64,000 nucleotides of DNA from Candidatus Microthrix parvicella Bio17-1 (GCF_000299415.1 NZ_AMPG01000001.1:682001-746000); one strand, 5' to 3'. Shown: positions 15,924 through 23,600, numbered from the stretch's first letter. Numbers and translations are program-made. Notes: generated by a model from the letters alone, not told the origin.

Positions 15924-16406
15924 TTAGTCGGGAGGGGGTGGTATTCGGGGAGCCGGCAGCTTCTCAGAGGCGGACCCAATCACGCTTGTCACGAGGCTTG
16001 CGATCACGTCAAGCTCTCTGCGTGAGGGCTCGACAAGGTCGGCCGGGTAGTTGATGTCGTGGCGCAGCTGCCGCAATTGATCGAGTTGTGCGTGGCCCTT
16101 CGTGTCCACGATCCCGATGGCGAGTGCGTAGTCGACGACTGCCTCGTGGGCGCCAGGAGCGTTGCGAAATCGGTATCCGTTGAGGGTGGCGATCGCCGTG
16201 ACCGAGAGTCGGGCGGCTTCGTGGAAGTTCGACACGGCCGGCAACGACAGTCCCGTTTCGAGGCCGAGCTCCGCAAGCGTCTGGAACGAGCGTGCTTCTA
16301 GCAGGGTTCGACGGGCGGCTGATCGGTTCTCAGCACTCCGAGCCACCAATTGATGCATCTGATCGCGTTCGATCGCGGCGAGTGGAACCGGCCGGTCACC
16401 TCGCAT
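15924..16406 (-). CDS. HEPN-domain protein, probable toxin of MNT/HEPN pair
   Basis: A 160-residue all-helical protein with the architecture of HEPN toxins or partners: SFQTLAELGLETGLSLPAVS, then NFHEAARLSVTAIATLNGYR, and LRQLRHDINYP near 111-121. The Arg/His cluster (R112, R115, H116) sits where HEPN RNases carry their R-x(4-6)-H site, but the spacing is atypical. RNase activity is therefore uncertain. Its start overlaps the end of the nucleotidyltransferase gene by 11 nt, the usual MNT-HEPN arrangement in which the MNT partner neutralises HEPN by AMPylation or binding. The module lies, on the opposite strand, between hsdR and the second copy of the hsdR 3' end. Confidence 0.7.
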   Translation of the reverse strand: MRGDRPVPLAAIERDQMHQLVARSAENRSAARRTLLEARSFQTLAELGLETGLSLPAVSNFHEAARLSVTAIATLNGYRFRNAPGAHEAVVDYALAIGIVDTKGHAQLDQLRQLRHDINYPADLVEPSRRELDVIASLVTSVIGSASEKLPAPRIPPPPD

Positions 16407-16974
16407 GTTGGCGCCTCAGCACCGGGATCGAGTGCTGGCGCAGTTCGGCAAGTCGTTCGTTGTCGGGTTCGACGACGAACTGGTCGATCTTTGCACCGGT
16501 GCTCGCTTCGAGCCGCAGCCGTTCCTCGGCGAGATCGAAGCGAGTGAGGGAGTCGGCGACGATCGCTATGTCGATGTCGTTTGGCGGAGGGCCGGAGATG
16601 CCGTTGACGCGATCGGCCCATGATCCAAAAATGAAGACCTCGTCGATCTCGGGACGGCCGTCGTACTCGGCGATCAGCACGGGAACGATGCCTCCTACAT
16701 ACGCCAGCAGCTGTCGCAGGGCCGGGGCGAATGGCAGGTCATCGGCCGGCACGGCGACCTGGCCGGTACCGACGATCTCGGTTCGGATGAGTCCTGACCC
16801 TTCCAGCCTGGCGAGTTCGCGGGCCACGGTCGACTGCGGAATGCCGAGTCGCCGTGCCAGTTCCGCGCCGGTTGCCGGCACGCCGTGAAAAATTTCAGCG
16901 AGTAGCCGCATCTGTTGTGCTGACCTGAACAGCGGTAGCAGGGCAGAACTCGGCATCGCCATGCGGCGCAACAT
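16396..16974 (-). CDS. Winged-HTH minimal nucleotidyltransferase (MNT) antitoxin
   Basis: A 192-residue fusion of an N-terminal winged helix (ATGAELARRLGIPQSTVARE, about 34-53) and a minimal nucleotidyltransferase domain. The latter carries FIFGSWADR (114-122) and NDIDIAIVAD (132-141); D133 and D135 are the metal ligands, and a third acidic residue is likely in KIDQFVVE. Such HTH-MNT proteins act as antitoxins and autoregulators of a downstream HEPN gene, which overlaps here. ATG at 16974 lies 8 nt after CATAAT on the minus strand, so the transcript may have almost no leader. The wHTH suggests binding of the palindromes at 16977-17012. Confidence 0.8.
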   Translation of the reverse strand: MLRRMAMPSSALLPLFRSAQQMRLLAEIFHGVPATGAELARRLGIPQSTVARELARLEGSGLIRTEIVGTGQVAVPADDLPFAPALRQLLAYVGGIVPVLIAEYDGRPEIDEVFIFGSWADRVNGISGPPPNDIDIAIVADSLTRFDLAEERLRLEASTGAKIDQFVVEPDNERLAELRQHSIPVLRRQHAR

Positions 16975-16976
16975 AC

Positions 16977-17012
16977 ACCCGCATTATGGGTAGATCAACC
17001 CGTAATGTGGGT
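16977..17012. promoter_or_regulatory. Paired palindromes over the MNT promoter
   Basis: Two related 15-bp palindromic sites, ACCCGCATTATGGGT (16977-16991) and ACCCGTAATGTGGGT (16998-17012), fit ACCCRCATTAYGGGT when one is read in reverse. The first contains the minus-strand -10 box CATAAT (16983-16988 complement). This is a good candidate operator for the winged-HTH MNT protein. Confidence 0.5.
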
Positions 17013-17037
17013 AGCGGCGACCCGACCGGGTTCACTC

Positions 17038-17177
17038 ATCAAGCAGAGCCCCGGCGTACCAAGGAGAAGGTCACCGGGTTCTACGTTCGGGGCCTCAACG
17101 GCACCAAGGCCCTCGACGTGGTCGAGAAGCAGAAGTACATCGCCCAACGCCGGCCCGGCACGCCCGACGACGCTTAG
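17038..17177 (+). repeat. hsdR 3'-end direct repeat, copy 2 (out of context)
   Basis: This is a diverged copy of the hsdR tail. It starts ATCAAGCAGAGCCCC, encodes GLNGTKALDVVEKQKYIAQR in the plus frame, and ends at a TAG aligned with the hsdR stop. It lacks one base near its start (20 instead of 21 nt between ATCAAGCAG and AAGGTCACC), a deletion shared with copy 3. The short open frame through it is a remnant, not a gene. Confidence 0.85.
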
Positions 17178-17404
17178 GAAGCCGCTTCGACGCTACCTGC
17201 CCCGCTCGGAGGACGACGGAAGATGCCTTGCTCGTACGCGTCAGCCTCCGCTTCCAGCGCGTGGGTCGTGGCATGGCGACCATCGATGATGACTGCCTGG
17301 CCGTTCGGGTCATAGAGCCGACCATCCGAGTCGGCGAGCATGTCGCCATAGGGATAGAGCGGGTTCGACGGCGTCGGTTTGGGTGCGGTCTTTGTGGAGC
17401 TCAT
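17174..17404 (-). CDS. Small antitoxin-like protein downstream of a toxin fragment
   Basis: A 76-residue soluble protein beginning MSSTKTAPKPTPSNPLYPYG, with a central DGRLYDPNGQAVIIDGRH and an acidic C-terminus. I do not recognise a family. Its ATG overlaps by 4 nt (ATGA) the stop of an upstream toxin-like C-terminal fragment, the arrangement of a toxin-first TA operon. An antitoxin role is inferred from context only. Its stop overlaps the end of hsdR-tail copy 2, so the module fits exactly between copies 2 and 3. Confidence 0.5.
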   Translation of the reverse strand: MSSTKTAPKPTPSNPLYPYGDMLADSDGRLYDPNGQAVIIDGRHATTHALEAEADAYEQGIFRRPPSGAGSVEAAS

Positions 17405-17571
17405 GAGGGACCTCGCAGTGTGCTCGGGCGGAGCTTCATCGAGTGAATCACCCGGTAGCCAGTATCGGTCGTGAGGTAGACGATTTCCAGTAGCTGTCCA
17501 TCCCGGGCTGGACCGATGACCAAGATGCGCTCAGCGGGCCGGGCTGGTGGCTCCGGCGCTAAGGGCCAGTA
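17401..17571 (-). pseudogene. C-terminal fragment of a BrnT/DUF4258-like toxin
   Basis: The minus frame reads PAERILVIGPARDGQLLEIV followed by YLTTDTGYRVIHSMKLR. This is the typical C-terminal half of small mRNA-interferase-like toxins of the BrnT/DUF4258 type ('lviGpdr.GrlLEvv...iiHam.aR'). The N-terminal half is missing: the coding sequence runs directly into hsdR-tail copy 3 at 17572. Family assignment is tentative because only the C-terminal half remains. Confidence 0.5.
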
Positions 17572-17711
17572 ATCAAGCAGAGCCCGGCGGCCCCAACGAG
17601 AAGGGCACCGAGCTCTACGTGCGCGGCCTGAACGGCACCAAGGCCCTCGACGAGGTCGAGAAGCAGAAGTACATCGCCCAACGCTGGCCCGGCACTCCCG
17701 ACATCGCCTGA
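17572..17711 (+). repeat. hsdR 3'-end direct repeat, copy 3 (out of context)
   Basis: This is a second out-of-context copy of the hsdR 3' end, starting ATCAAGCAGAGCCCGG and ending at a TGA aligned with the hsdR stop. It shares the one-base deletion of copy 2, so these two copies are related to each other rather than independent duplications from the present hsdR. It abuts the toxin fragment at 17571. Confidence 0.85.
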
Positions 17712-17783
17712 CGAGCTCCTCACTTCCGGGCGCCGCCAGCGGCCCCGGGTACCACGTCGGTCTACGCCTGACGCTGCGTGTAC

Positions 17784-18050
17784 CTACGATGCCGCTGGCA
17801 TCGGCCCGTATTTCTGTTGTGCGGCCCGCTTGCTCACTCCGAGCATGGTTGCGATCTCCGACCAGCTCCGGCCGTCCAACCTTGCATTCCGCACGACCGC
17901 CCAGAGTTCCTTATCTACAGCATCGCGCCGGTCGACGACCTCGGCGATGGCCCGCAGCGAAGCGGTATCGACCTCCTGGAGATCTTCAAACTCGACCGAG
18001 TCCGCCCACGCTTCCAACGCCGCCGCTTGATCTTCTCGTGACTTTGTCAT
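17784..18050 (-). CDS. Small HTH protein, probable antitoxin of a decayed TA pair
   Basis: An 88-residue protein: MTKSREDQAAALEAWADSVE, acidic helices, then a C-terminal helix-turn-helix (RSWSEIATMLGVSKRAAQQK). ATG at 18050 has GGAG close upstream. The frame is open further upstream, but that portion belongs to a toxin-like N-terminal fragment and to antisense of vapB. Genes of this kind commonly follow small BrnT/DUF4258-like toxins, and a fragment of one (KHGVAEHDMIHAYRNHWRTF) lies directly upstream. The protein is probably a surviving antitoxin or regulator. Confidence 0.6.
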   Translation of the reverse strand: MTKSREDQAAALEAWADSVEFEDLQEVDTASLRAIAEVVDRRDAVDKELWAVVRNARLDGRSWSEIATMLGVSKRAAQQKYGPMPAAS

Positions 18051-18146
18051 GGCCTCCACATCATCGGTCTCAAAGGTGCGCCAGTGGTTTCGATAGGCGT
18101 GGATCATGTCGTGTTCAGCGACACCGTGCTTGCGTGCGCTCGCCAC
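18051..18146 (-). pseudogene. N-terminal fragment of a small toxin
   Basis: The minus frame carries VASARKHGVAEHDMIHAYRN followed by HWRTFETDD, resembling the start of BrnT/DUF4258-like toxins. It runs straight into the antitoxin-like gene at 18050 without the expected C-terminal core. Its upstream side is overlapped by a plus-strand vapB gene, so it is probably a truncated relic. Confidence 0.4.
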
Positions 18147-18152
18147 ATCCTG

Positions 18153-18374
18153 ATGCGAACAACCGTCGATCTCGATCCCGAGCTTCATGCCGAAGCCCAG
18201 GCCTACGCGCGGCGACGCCGCCGCGTGTCGCTGAGTTCGCTCGTCAACGAGGCGCTCCGCAAATCGCTTCGGCCCGTGCCACTGGTGGAGCGCGACGCTG
18301 TGACCGGCTTGGGCGTGGTCCAACTCGGCTACCCCGTGAGTTCCGAAGATGTAGCGGATGCCCTCGACGGCTGA
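18153..18374 (+). CDS. VapB-type ribbon-helix-helix antitoxin
   Basis: A 73-residue protein, MRTTVDLDPELHAEAQAYAR followed by RRRRVSLSSLVNEALRKSL. This is the beta-strand and two helices of a ribbon-helix-helix antitoxin with a C-terminal toxin-binding tail. The open frame extends upstream to 18084, but the RHH fold starts at the ATG at 18153. It overlaps the downstream VapC-like frame by 17 nt. That toxin is truncated, so this antitoxin may be an orphan. Confidence 0.75.
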   Translation: MRTTVDLDPELHAEAQAYARRRRRVSLSSLVNEALRKSLRPVPLVERDAVTGLGVVQLGYPVSSEDVADALDG

Positions 18375-18537
18375 CGCGCTACTCCTCGACGCCAACGTGC
18401 TGATCGCCGCCACCATCGCCGATCACGAACACCATGAGCGGGCGCGCCAGTTGCTCGGCGACAGCCGACGATTCGCAACCTCCCCATCGACCCAGGGTTC
18501 ACCGATCCGGTACCTGGTTCGAGTCGTTCTGCGATGA
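18358..18537 (+). pseudogene. Truncated VapC PIN toxin
   Basis: ATG at 18358 overlaps vapB and opens a PIN-domain N-terminus: ALLLDANVLIAATIADHEHH, then RRFATSPSTQGSPIRYLVR, with the first catalytic Asp intact. The frame stops after 59 residues (RVVLR, stop at 18535-18537), where family members continue to about 130-140 residues. The missing C-terminal half includes the other acidic catalytic residues. The break point lies shortly before the repeats that precede the DUF4143 gene, so an insertion or deletion there may have cut the gene. Confidence 0.75.
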
Positions 18538-18571
18538 GCTCACTGCCCCTGCGGAAGCTTCATGCCGAGGA

Positions 18572-18633
18572 TGGCAGATCCACCACGAACAGGATGGCAG
18601 ATCCACCACGGGTACAGTGGCAGATCCACCACG
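18572..18633 (+). repeat. Three 16-bp repeats with an exact 23-bp period
   Basis: TGGCAGATCCACCACG occurs perfectly at 18572, 18595 and 18618, separated by non-conserved 7-bp spacers. The last copy ends 28 bp before the start of the DUF4143 ATPase gene. Candidates are an iterated protein-binding site controlling that gene, or the end of a mobile unit. See the related repeats at 19973. Confidence 0.85.
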
Positions 18634-18661
18634 TCAACGGTTGAAACACCCTAGGTGCCTG

Positions 18662-19903
18662 ATGAATCTGCCTTCTTACCTCGACCGACGAGCCGCCCCT
18701 TTGGTGACCGAGGCGCTGGGCGACACGCGCGTGGTCGTCGTGATCGGGGCACGCCAGGCCGGCAAGAGCACGTTGGTCCACGAGGTATCACGAGACATCT
18801 CCAACGTGCGAGAGCGTCGCCTGGACCGTCCCAACGAACTCCAGGCGGCGGCTGCAGACCCGGTCGCCTTCGTTGAGCATGACGGCCTGCTGGTGGTGGA
18901 CGAGATCCAACGAGCTCCTGAGCTGCTGCTTCCCATCAAGGCTCGGGTCGATGAAGACCCGCGTCCGGGCCAATACATCCTGACGGGCTCTGCCCGGTTG
19001 CTCGGGTTACGCAACGTTCCCGACGCGCTGGTGGGACGCACCGAGACCGTGGAGCTGTGGCCATTCTCCCAAGGCGAGTTGGATGGATCGCCCGACGAAT
19101 GGGTAGACCGCGTCTTTGACGTTTCGCCGGACTGGCGGAGCCCGGAAGTGTTGGAGCGCACCGACTACTTGGAGCGGTCCGTCCGGGGAGGCTTTCCCGA
19201 AGCCGTCCGTCGGCAGGGCCGCCGTCGAGAGCGATTCTTCGAGTCCTACGTCAACGATCTCCTCGACCGGGACGTCACCCAGTTGGCTGACATTCAACGC
19301 CGCTCTGATCTCCATCGGCTCTTGAGGCTCGTAGCAGACTCGATGGCTCAGCCGATGGTGATTGCCCGAGTGAGCTCTGCGCTCCAACTTCCCGAATCCA
19401 CGACCCGCCGCTATCTCTCACTGTTCGAGGAGGTCTTCCTGATTAAGCGGTTGCCCGCATGGTCGGCAACCGCCACCAAGCGGGCATCGCGGACGCCGAA
19501 GACGCTGTTCGTCGACACCGGTATTGGGTCGCACTTGGCCGGGCTGGGGCTCGGCCGTCTGCAACGGGATGAGGCGCTGGCCGGTCCTGTATTGGAGAAC
19601 CTGGTGCTATCGGAGCTTGCCAAGCAGATTTCCTGGTCGTTAACCCGGCCATGGCTTGGTCACTATCGCACCCGTGACGGGGATGAGGTCGACGGTGTTC
19701 TGGAAGCCCCGGACCGACGCATCGTTGGCATTGAGGTCAAGTCCGCTAGGTCGGTTCGGTCCGAAGACTTCCGCGGTCTCAAGCACCTTCAAAGCCGAGT
19801 GCCCCAGCGCTTCCATCACGGCGTGGTCTTGTACACCGGCGACGAGGTGCTGTCGTTTGGGGCTGGACTCACCGCCCAGCCGATCAGCTCGCTTTGGGCC
19901 TGA
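18662..19903 (+). CDS. AAA ATPase with DUF4143 domain
   Basis: A 413-residue protein of the AAA_14/DUF4143 family. Walker A is IGARQAGKSTLV (28-39) and Walker B is LLVVDEIQRAP (about 76-86). The ILTGSARLLGL segment follows, then the C-terminal DUF4143 domain with GIEVKSARS, a PD-(D/E)XK-like strand. ATG at 18662 is where the family begins. The long upstream open frame is not conserved. These widespread, often mobile proteins have no settled function. Repeats with a 23-bp period flank it on both sides in opposite orientation. It sits among toxin-antitoxin relics, so a selfish or defence-related role is plausible. Confidence 0.85.
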   Translation: MNLPSYLDRRAAPLVTEALGDTRVVVVIGARQAGKSTLVHEVSRDISNVRERRLDRPNELQAAAADPVAFVEHDGLLVVDEIQRAPELLLPIKARVDEDPRPGQYILTGSARLLGLRNVPDALVGRTETVELWPFSQGELDGSPDEWVDRVFDVSPDWRSPEVLERTDYLERSVRGGFPEAVRRQGRRRERFFESYVNDLLDRDVTQLADIQRRSDLHRLLRLVADSMAQPMVIARVSSALQLPESTTRRYLSLFEEVFLIKRLPAWSATATKRASRTPKTLFVDTGIGSHLAGLGLGRLQRDEALAGPVLENLVLSELAKQISWSLTRPWLGHYRTRDGDEVDGVLEAPDRRIVGIEVKSARSVRSEDFRGLKHLQSRVPQRFHHGVVLYTGDEVLSFGAGLTAQPISSLWA

Positions 19904-19972
19904 GCTGCTGACCGAGGTCAAGGCGCCCTTGCTACTTGAACCCGCGTATCGGCTTCGGCTCGTGACGCGCTC

Positions 19973-20012
19973 GTCAGTTTGTGGAGCTTCGGCTAGTCAG
20001 TTTGTGGAGCTT
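19973..20012 (+). repeat. Two 17-bp repeats with a 23-bp period downstream of the DUF4143 gene
   Basis: GTCAGTTTGTGGAGCTT occurs at 19973 and 19996, again with a 23-bp period. Its core GTGGAGCT is the reverse complement of AGCTCCAC, close to AGATCCAC in the upstream repeats at 18572. The two flanks therefore look like inverted, iterated terminal sites around the ATPase gene. Confidence 0.75.
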
Positions 20013-20018
20013 GCTCGG

Positions 20019-22559
20019 TCAGAGACCAAGCGCTGCTCGCAGGCGGGCGGGACTCATGCCGACGGCGCCATCGTCCACCTCGGGGAACGAGGCCAGAAGC
20101 CGTATGAGGTCCTCGCGAGCGATCGGGTCGGCGGCAGCTTCCCGGGGCGTGCGGCCACCCAGCGCCGGAATAGTGGAATCCAGCCATTCCGTTTCGTAGG
20201 TCGCCATGTGGGCCTCAATCGCCGCCCGGATCTCGGGGTTGGCGAGCATCTCGGCCTGATTGGGCAGCTCGGGCGGATCGTTCTCGTCGAACTCGTCCAA
20301 GGCGCTCAGCTTGGTACTGAGGTGGACCGCATCCGGAACGTGCTCGGCGATCAACTCCAGGAGTTCCCCGGCCCGCTCGACCGAGTTGGTGCTGCCCAAC
20401 ATCGTGTCGCCGTCCAGCTGGATCGACGCGACGAGCGCATTCGATTGGTTGGCGGTGTCCCGCACCAACGTCCAGCTGTCTCCATCGTCGGTGAGACCTG
20501 CCCGACCCAAAGCCTCAGCCACGTCGGCGCCGTCGGGCAGCGACCAGGTGACTTCGGTCGGCTCCATCTCATGGCCATCGGTGTTACGGATTTCCGGCGC
20601 ACGGTGCATCGAACCGAGCAACTCCATCAGTGCGTCGGGGTCCTTGTCGTCAAGTACCGACAACGCAGCCTGCACGAGATCTGGTCGGAGCGCCATAAAC
20701 CCCGAGAATGCACGGTAGATGTCCCCGACCGGCAGAGGGCGACCGATCAGGAGGCTACCGGGCCTCGACATCGGGTTATCGTCCACGTTGACGACCTCGA
20801 TCATCTCGCCGGTGCCAAGATCGCGAAGCTCGATAGAGCCCGGACTGGTCGATTCGACCTCGAACACTGTGCGGTCGACCAGCATCCACTGCTGAGCGAG
20901 AAGCACCTCGTCGTCGGGGAGAGTCGATAGTCGTCCGTCAAGGAAGCCCTGCTCGAACTCCTCTTCGTGGAGCACGACGTCGGAGATCAACGGCGCCTTG
21001 ATCATCTCGGCCCAGAGTGAGGGTTCGCCCATGACATCGGTCAGAATCCCAGCGAGCGAATCGATCTCGTCGTCCGCCTGCTCACGCGCAAATCGAACCA
21101 TCTTGTGATACAGCCAAAGTGAGCGATCTTCGATCGGGTGCAGCTCGCGCCCGAGGTGACACACCTTGTACTTGCGGCCCGACCCGCATGGACAGCGCTC
21201 GTTGCGGCGAGCCATCGGCGGCGGAGTGTTGTCCGCCCAGACCTCGATCTCGTCCTGAAGGTCGTCGATGACCTTGCGGTAGGTGTGCGGCAGCAGGGTG
21301 AGCTTGGGGAGGTCTTCGACCAACCGTTCGGCTTCCCGCAGGAGCTTCTGTGCCTCCTTGGCCTGGCTGCGAGCGATGGCGAGCCGGGCGCGGTCGATCA
21401 GTACCGGGAGGTAGCCGGTGCTGCCGGGCAGGTCATCGAGCACCACTGCCGCGGAATCGATATCGCCGAGGACGAGATCGCAGTGGGCCACCAGCCACCG
21501 CATGGCCCAGCTGGTCGGGTCGTCCTCGAAGAGCGCCGCGACCGTCGCCGCCAAGCCCCTGGCGGCTTCGCATCCCTCGGTTTCGGAGCATTCGTACGCG
21601 ACGACCGTGGCGATCGACTTTCGTTCGAGCAGGGCCTCGAACATCACCGGAGACGTCTCCTGCTCGTCGGGAGTTGCCCCGAACGCCATCGGGCTCTCCA
21701 CGGCATAAAGTCCGATGGCGCCCAGCAGAATCTGTGCTCCCAGCGCGTCGTCGGCGTCGACGCCCCATCGGAACATCGATTGGCGTTCCCTGTCCGCGTC
21801 GGCGAGCACCTCGGGATCCAGATCGGCGGGCACGACCGAGCGCCGCTCGACCCGCAGACCCGCAGCGGCGAGAAGATCGGTCGACGATGGCAGCGGCTCG
21901 CCCGCCATCAGCGAATGATCGGCACGAATGGCCTCGTGGAGCACGGTCGACACCTGGCTCCGCATCACGTCAACCACCTCGTCGCTACCGTGGGGCTGGT
22001 ACTGCTGGTGATCGGCGACGGCGTAAAACGCCGTCCGCGCTGCGGCGGCGCGATCGGGATCGACTTCGGGTGGGCCGACGAGTTGCTCGATCACGAGCTT
22101 GCCCTGACGGACCCGGAACGCCACCCACGAGTCGGAGAACGCATCAAGCCATCCGTCGGGGCCCACCACCACGTCGGTGTCGACGTCGTCGATCATCCAG
22201 CCGTCGCTCTGGATGTCACCGATCCGCTCGCCTGACTCGTCGAACACATCGACTGCGCATTCGACGATCCACCACCCGATCGCGTCCAGTTCCGGCTTCA
22301 TCAGGATGTAGCCCTCAGCGGCCGTCGCCGGGTCGATCCACACGCTGAACGCCACGCCATCCGTCAATCCGGGGATGTATCCGATGCCGTCCCCCAACTC
22401 GAGGAACCGAGGGTCCATCTGGATGCGGCGATCGACGTCGTTCGCGCTGATTCGGTACCCAGCCTCGGCCAGCCGATCGCGAAGTTCGGAGCGGGGGACG
22501 ACGCCACCACCGATCACCTCTGCGAGTGCCGCACCAGCATCCTTGTCGCTCATGACCAT
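20019..22559 (-). CDS. Large SEC-C motif protein of unknown function
   Basis: An 846-residue acidic, soluble protein with no signal or membrane segment. The recognisable feature is a central SEC-C zinc-binding motif, RNERCPCGSGRKYKVCHLGR, at about residues 455-474 (Cys-x-Cys...Cys-His). In SecA and many unrelated proteins this motif binds zinc and mediates protein interaction. The N-terminal part has a winged-helix-like start (GGGVVPRSELRDRLAEAGYR). The flanking regions look TPR-like or helical without clear repeats. Two ATGs are possible (22559 and 22553), neither with a strong ribosome-binding site. No operon partner is evident. Confidence 0.65.
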   Translation of the reverse strand: MVMSDKDAGAALAEVIGGGVVPRSELRDRLAEAGYRISANDVDRRIQMDPRFLELGDGIGYIPGLTDGVAFSVWIDPATAAEGYILMKPELDAIGWWIVECAVDVFDESGERIGDIQSDGWMIDDVDTDVVVGPDGWLDAFSDSWVAFRVRQGKLVIEQLVGPPEVDPDRAAAARTAFYAVADHQQYQPHGSDEVVDVMRSQVSTVLHEAIRADHSLMAGEPLPSSTDLLAAAGLRVERRSVVPADLDPEVLADADRERQSMFRWGVDADDALGAQILLGAIGLYAVESPMAFGATPDEQETSPVMFEALLERKSIATVVAYECSETEGCEAARGLAATVAALFEDDPTSWAMRWLVAHCDLVLGDIDSAAVVLDDLPGSTGYLPVLIDRARLAIARSQAKEAQKLLREAERLVEDLPKLTLLPHTYRKVIDDLQDEIEVWADNTPPPMARRNERCPCGSGRKYKVCHLGRELHPIEDRSLWLYHKMVRFAREQADDEIDSLAGILTDVMGEPSLWAEMIKAPLISDVVLHEEEFEQGFLDGRLSTLPDDEVLLAQQWMLVDRTVFEVESTSPGSIELRDLGTGEMIEVVNVDDNPMSRPGSLLIGRPLPVGDIYRAFSGFMALRPDLVQAALSVLDDKDPDALMELLGSMHRAPEIRNTDGHEMEPTEVTWSLPDGADVAEALGRAGLTDDGDSWTLVRDTANQSNALVASIQLDGDTMLGSTNSVERAGELLELIAEHVPDAVHLSTKLSALDEFDENDPPELPNQAEMLANPEIRAAIEAHMATYETEWLDSTIPALGGRTPREAAADPIAREDLIRLLASFPEVDDGAVGMSPARLRAALGL

Positions 22560-22647
22560 GGCACCAGTTTGCCACCGCGCCGGTGGCTACTGTGCTTTGC
22601 GGCGTGAACGACGAGGCTGAGATGAGTGTGAACCGGGGAACGTCGAC

Positions 22648-22960
22648 ATGGCAGCGTCGGCGGACGACGGGGCGGCCTCGACGACGACCATCGCCTCGGC
22701 CCCGACGTGTGACCAGGGCGCCACGACCGATGAGGTCGAGATCGAAACGGTGGCCAAACCCGCCTACGACCGGGTGACCCTCGGAGCGGCATGATCGGAG
22801 CGTCCAGATCATCGCCCAGCACATGGAGGCCAAGTCGTCGCTCACGTTGCAGGTGGTGGCCTCGACGGGTGCCTCTGCCAAGCCCGAACTGGTTGGCGAG
22901 ATCGACGTGTCCTCACTGAACGTGTCGCTTCCCACGACCACGGAACTCACCGAGGCGTAG
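22648..22960 (+). pseudogene. Frameshifted hypothetical gene
   Basis: ATG at 22648 opens 48 codons (MAASADDGAASTTTIASAPT, ending AKPAYDRVTLGAA) and stops at 22794. The following sequence in another frame continues protein-like: DRSVQIIAQHMEAKSSLTLQ, then VGEIDVSSLNVSLPTTTELT, to a TAG at 22960. The join suggests one gene broken by a frameshift near 22790. I do not recognise the family. Confidence 0.4.
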
Positions 22961-23402
22961 CGGCCCACCGACCGCCTCGGCTCGTCTCCCAGGTTGGCAA
23001 TCACTCGTCGGATTCAAACGACTTGGCTCGGATCTCGGCCAGCACGTCACCTGTCAACGGTCGGGCCGCACCCGAATCGAGGCCTTCTGCAATAAGAGGC
23101 CGCGCGGGTAGAAAGAGGGAACGTACGTTCGAAGCGAACGGCGGGTCGTCCAGCTGGCTGGTGAAGGCGGCTGGGACCTGAGGCGAAGGGTCCACCGGTC
23201 GGGGTTTGTCCTGTGCTTTTATGGCAGGTGCAACCAAACACCCGAAAACGGTGGAGGCCACCATTATGCGCGCGTTCCACCCCGAAGTCATGATGCTGCC
23301 TGGGCATCTATCGAGCAGTTCATCCCCCGACACGTCGACAATCATCCCAAAGGAGGTCACCGACCACGGATCGATGACCGCACCTGTTTCGACGTTGTGC
23401 AC
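22961..23402. other. No intact gene; possible antitoxin remnant on the minus strand
   Basis: The stretch has no intact gene I can support. The minus strand near 23001-23100 encodes GLDSGAARPLTGDVLAEIRA, which resembles the C-terminal end of small antitoxins ('..G.a.Plt.d.laeIrarA'). The upstream part of that open frame is not protein-like. Confidence 0.3.
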
Positions 23403-23600
23403 GTCCGTTTGACCACCGGCTGCTCCTGGGTAGACGCCGAAAGGATCTGTGGCGGGAAGGTCTCCGATTCCACCGTCAGAGAGCGCTACAGCCTGTGGGT
23501 CGATGCCGGGGTGTTCAAAAAGGTTGCAGCGAACGCGGTGGTCGCGTAGGACCGGATCATCGGGCTCGACATGTCGGAGATCGCCATCGACGGGTCACTG
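23403..23600 (+). pseudogene. IS5-type transposase N-terminal remnant
   Basis: One plus-strand frame reads VRLTTGCSWVDAERICGGKV, then RYSLWVDAGVFKKVAANAVV, an in-frame TAG, then DRIIGLDMSEIAIDGSLF. This is the N-terminal region of IS5/DDE transposases up to the first catalytic Asp region (DxSxxxxDGS). The internal stop and loss of everything downstream show a decayed insertion sequence. No terminal inverted repeats were located. Confidence 0.6.

Noticed and set aside
16986-17177. A 63-codon plus-strand open frame ending like HsdR.
   Set aside because: It is the second copy of the hsdR 3' end with a missing base and no upstream gene body, so it is annotated as a repeat.
18572-18633. Short regularly spaced repeats as a CRISPR array.
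   Set aside because: Repeats are 16 bp with 7-bp spacers and there are only three. No cas genes are present.
18434-18661. An N-terminal extension of the DUF4143 ATPase.
   Set aside because: It overlaps the truncated vapC and translates the 23-bp repeats. The family begins at the ATG at 18662.
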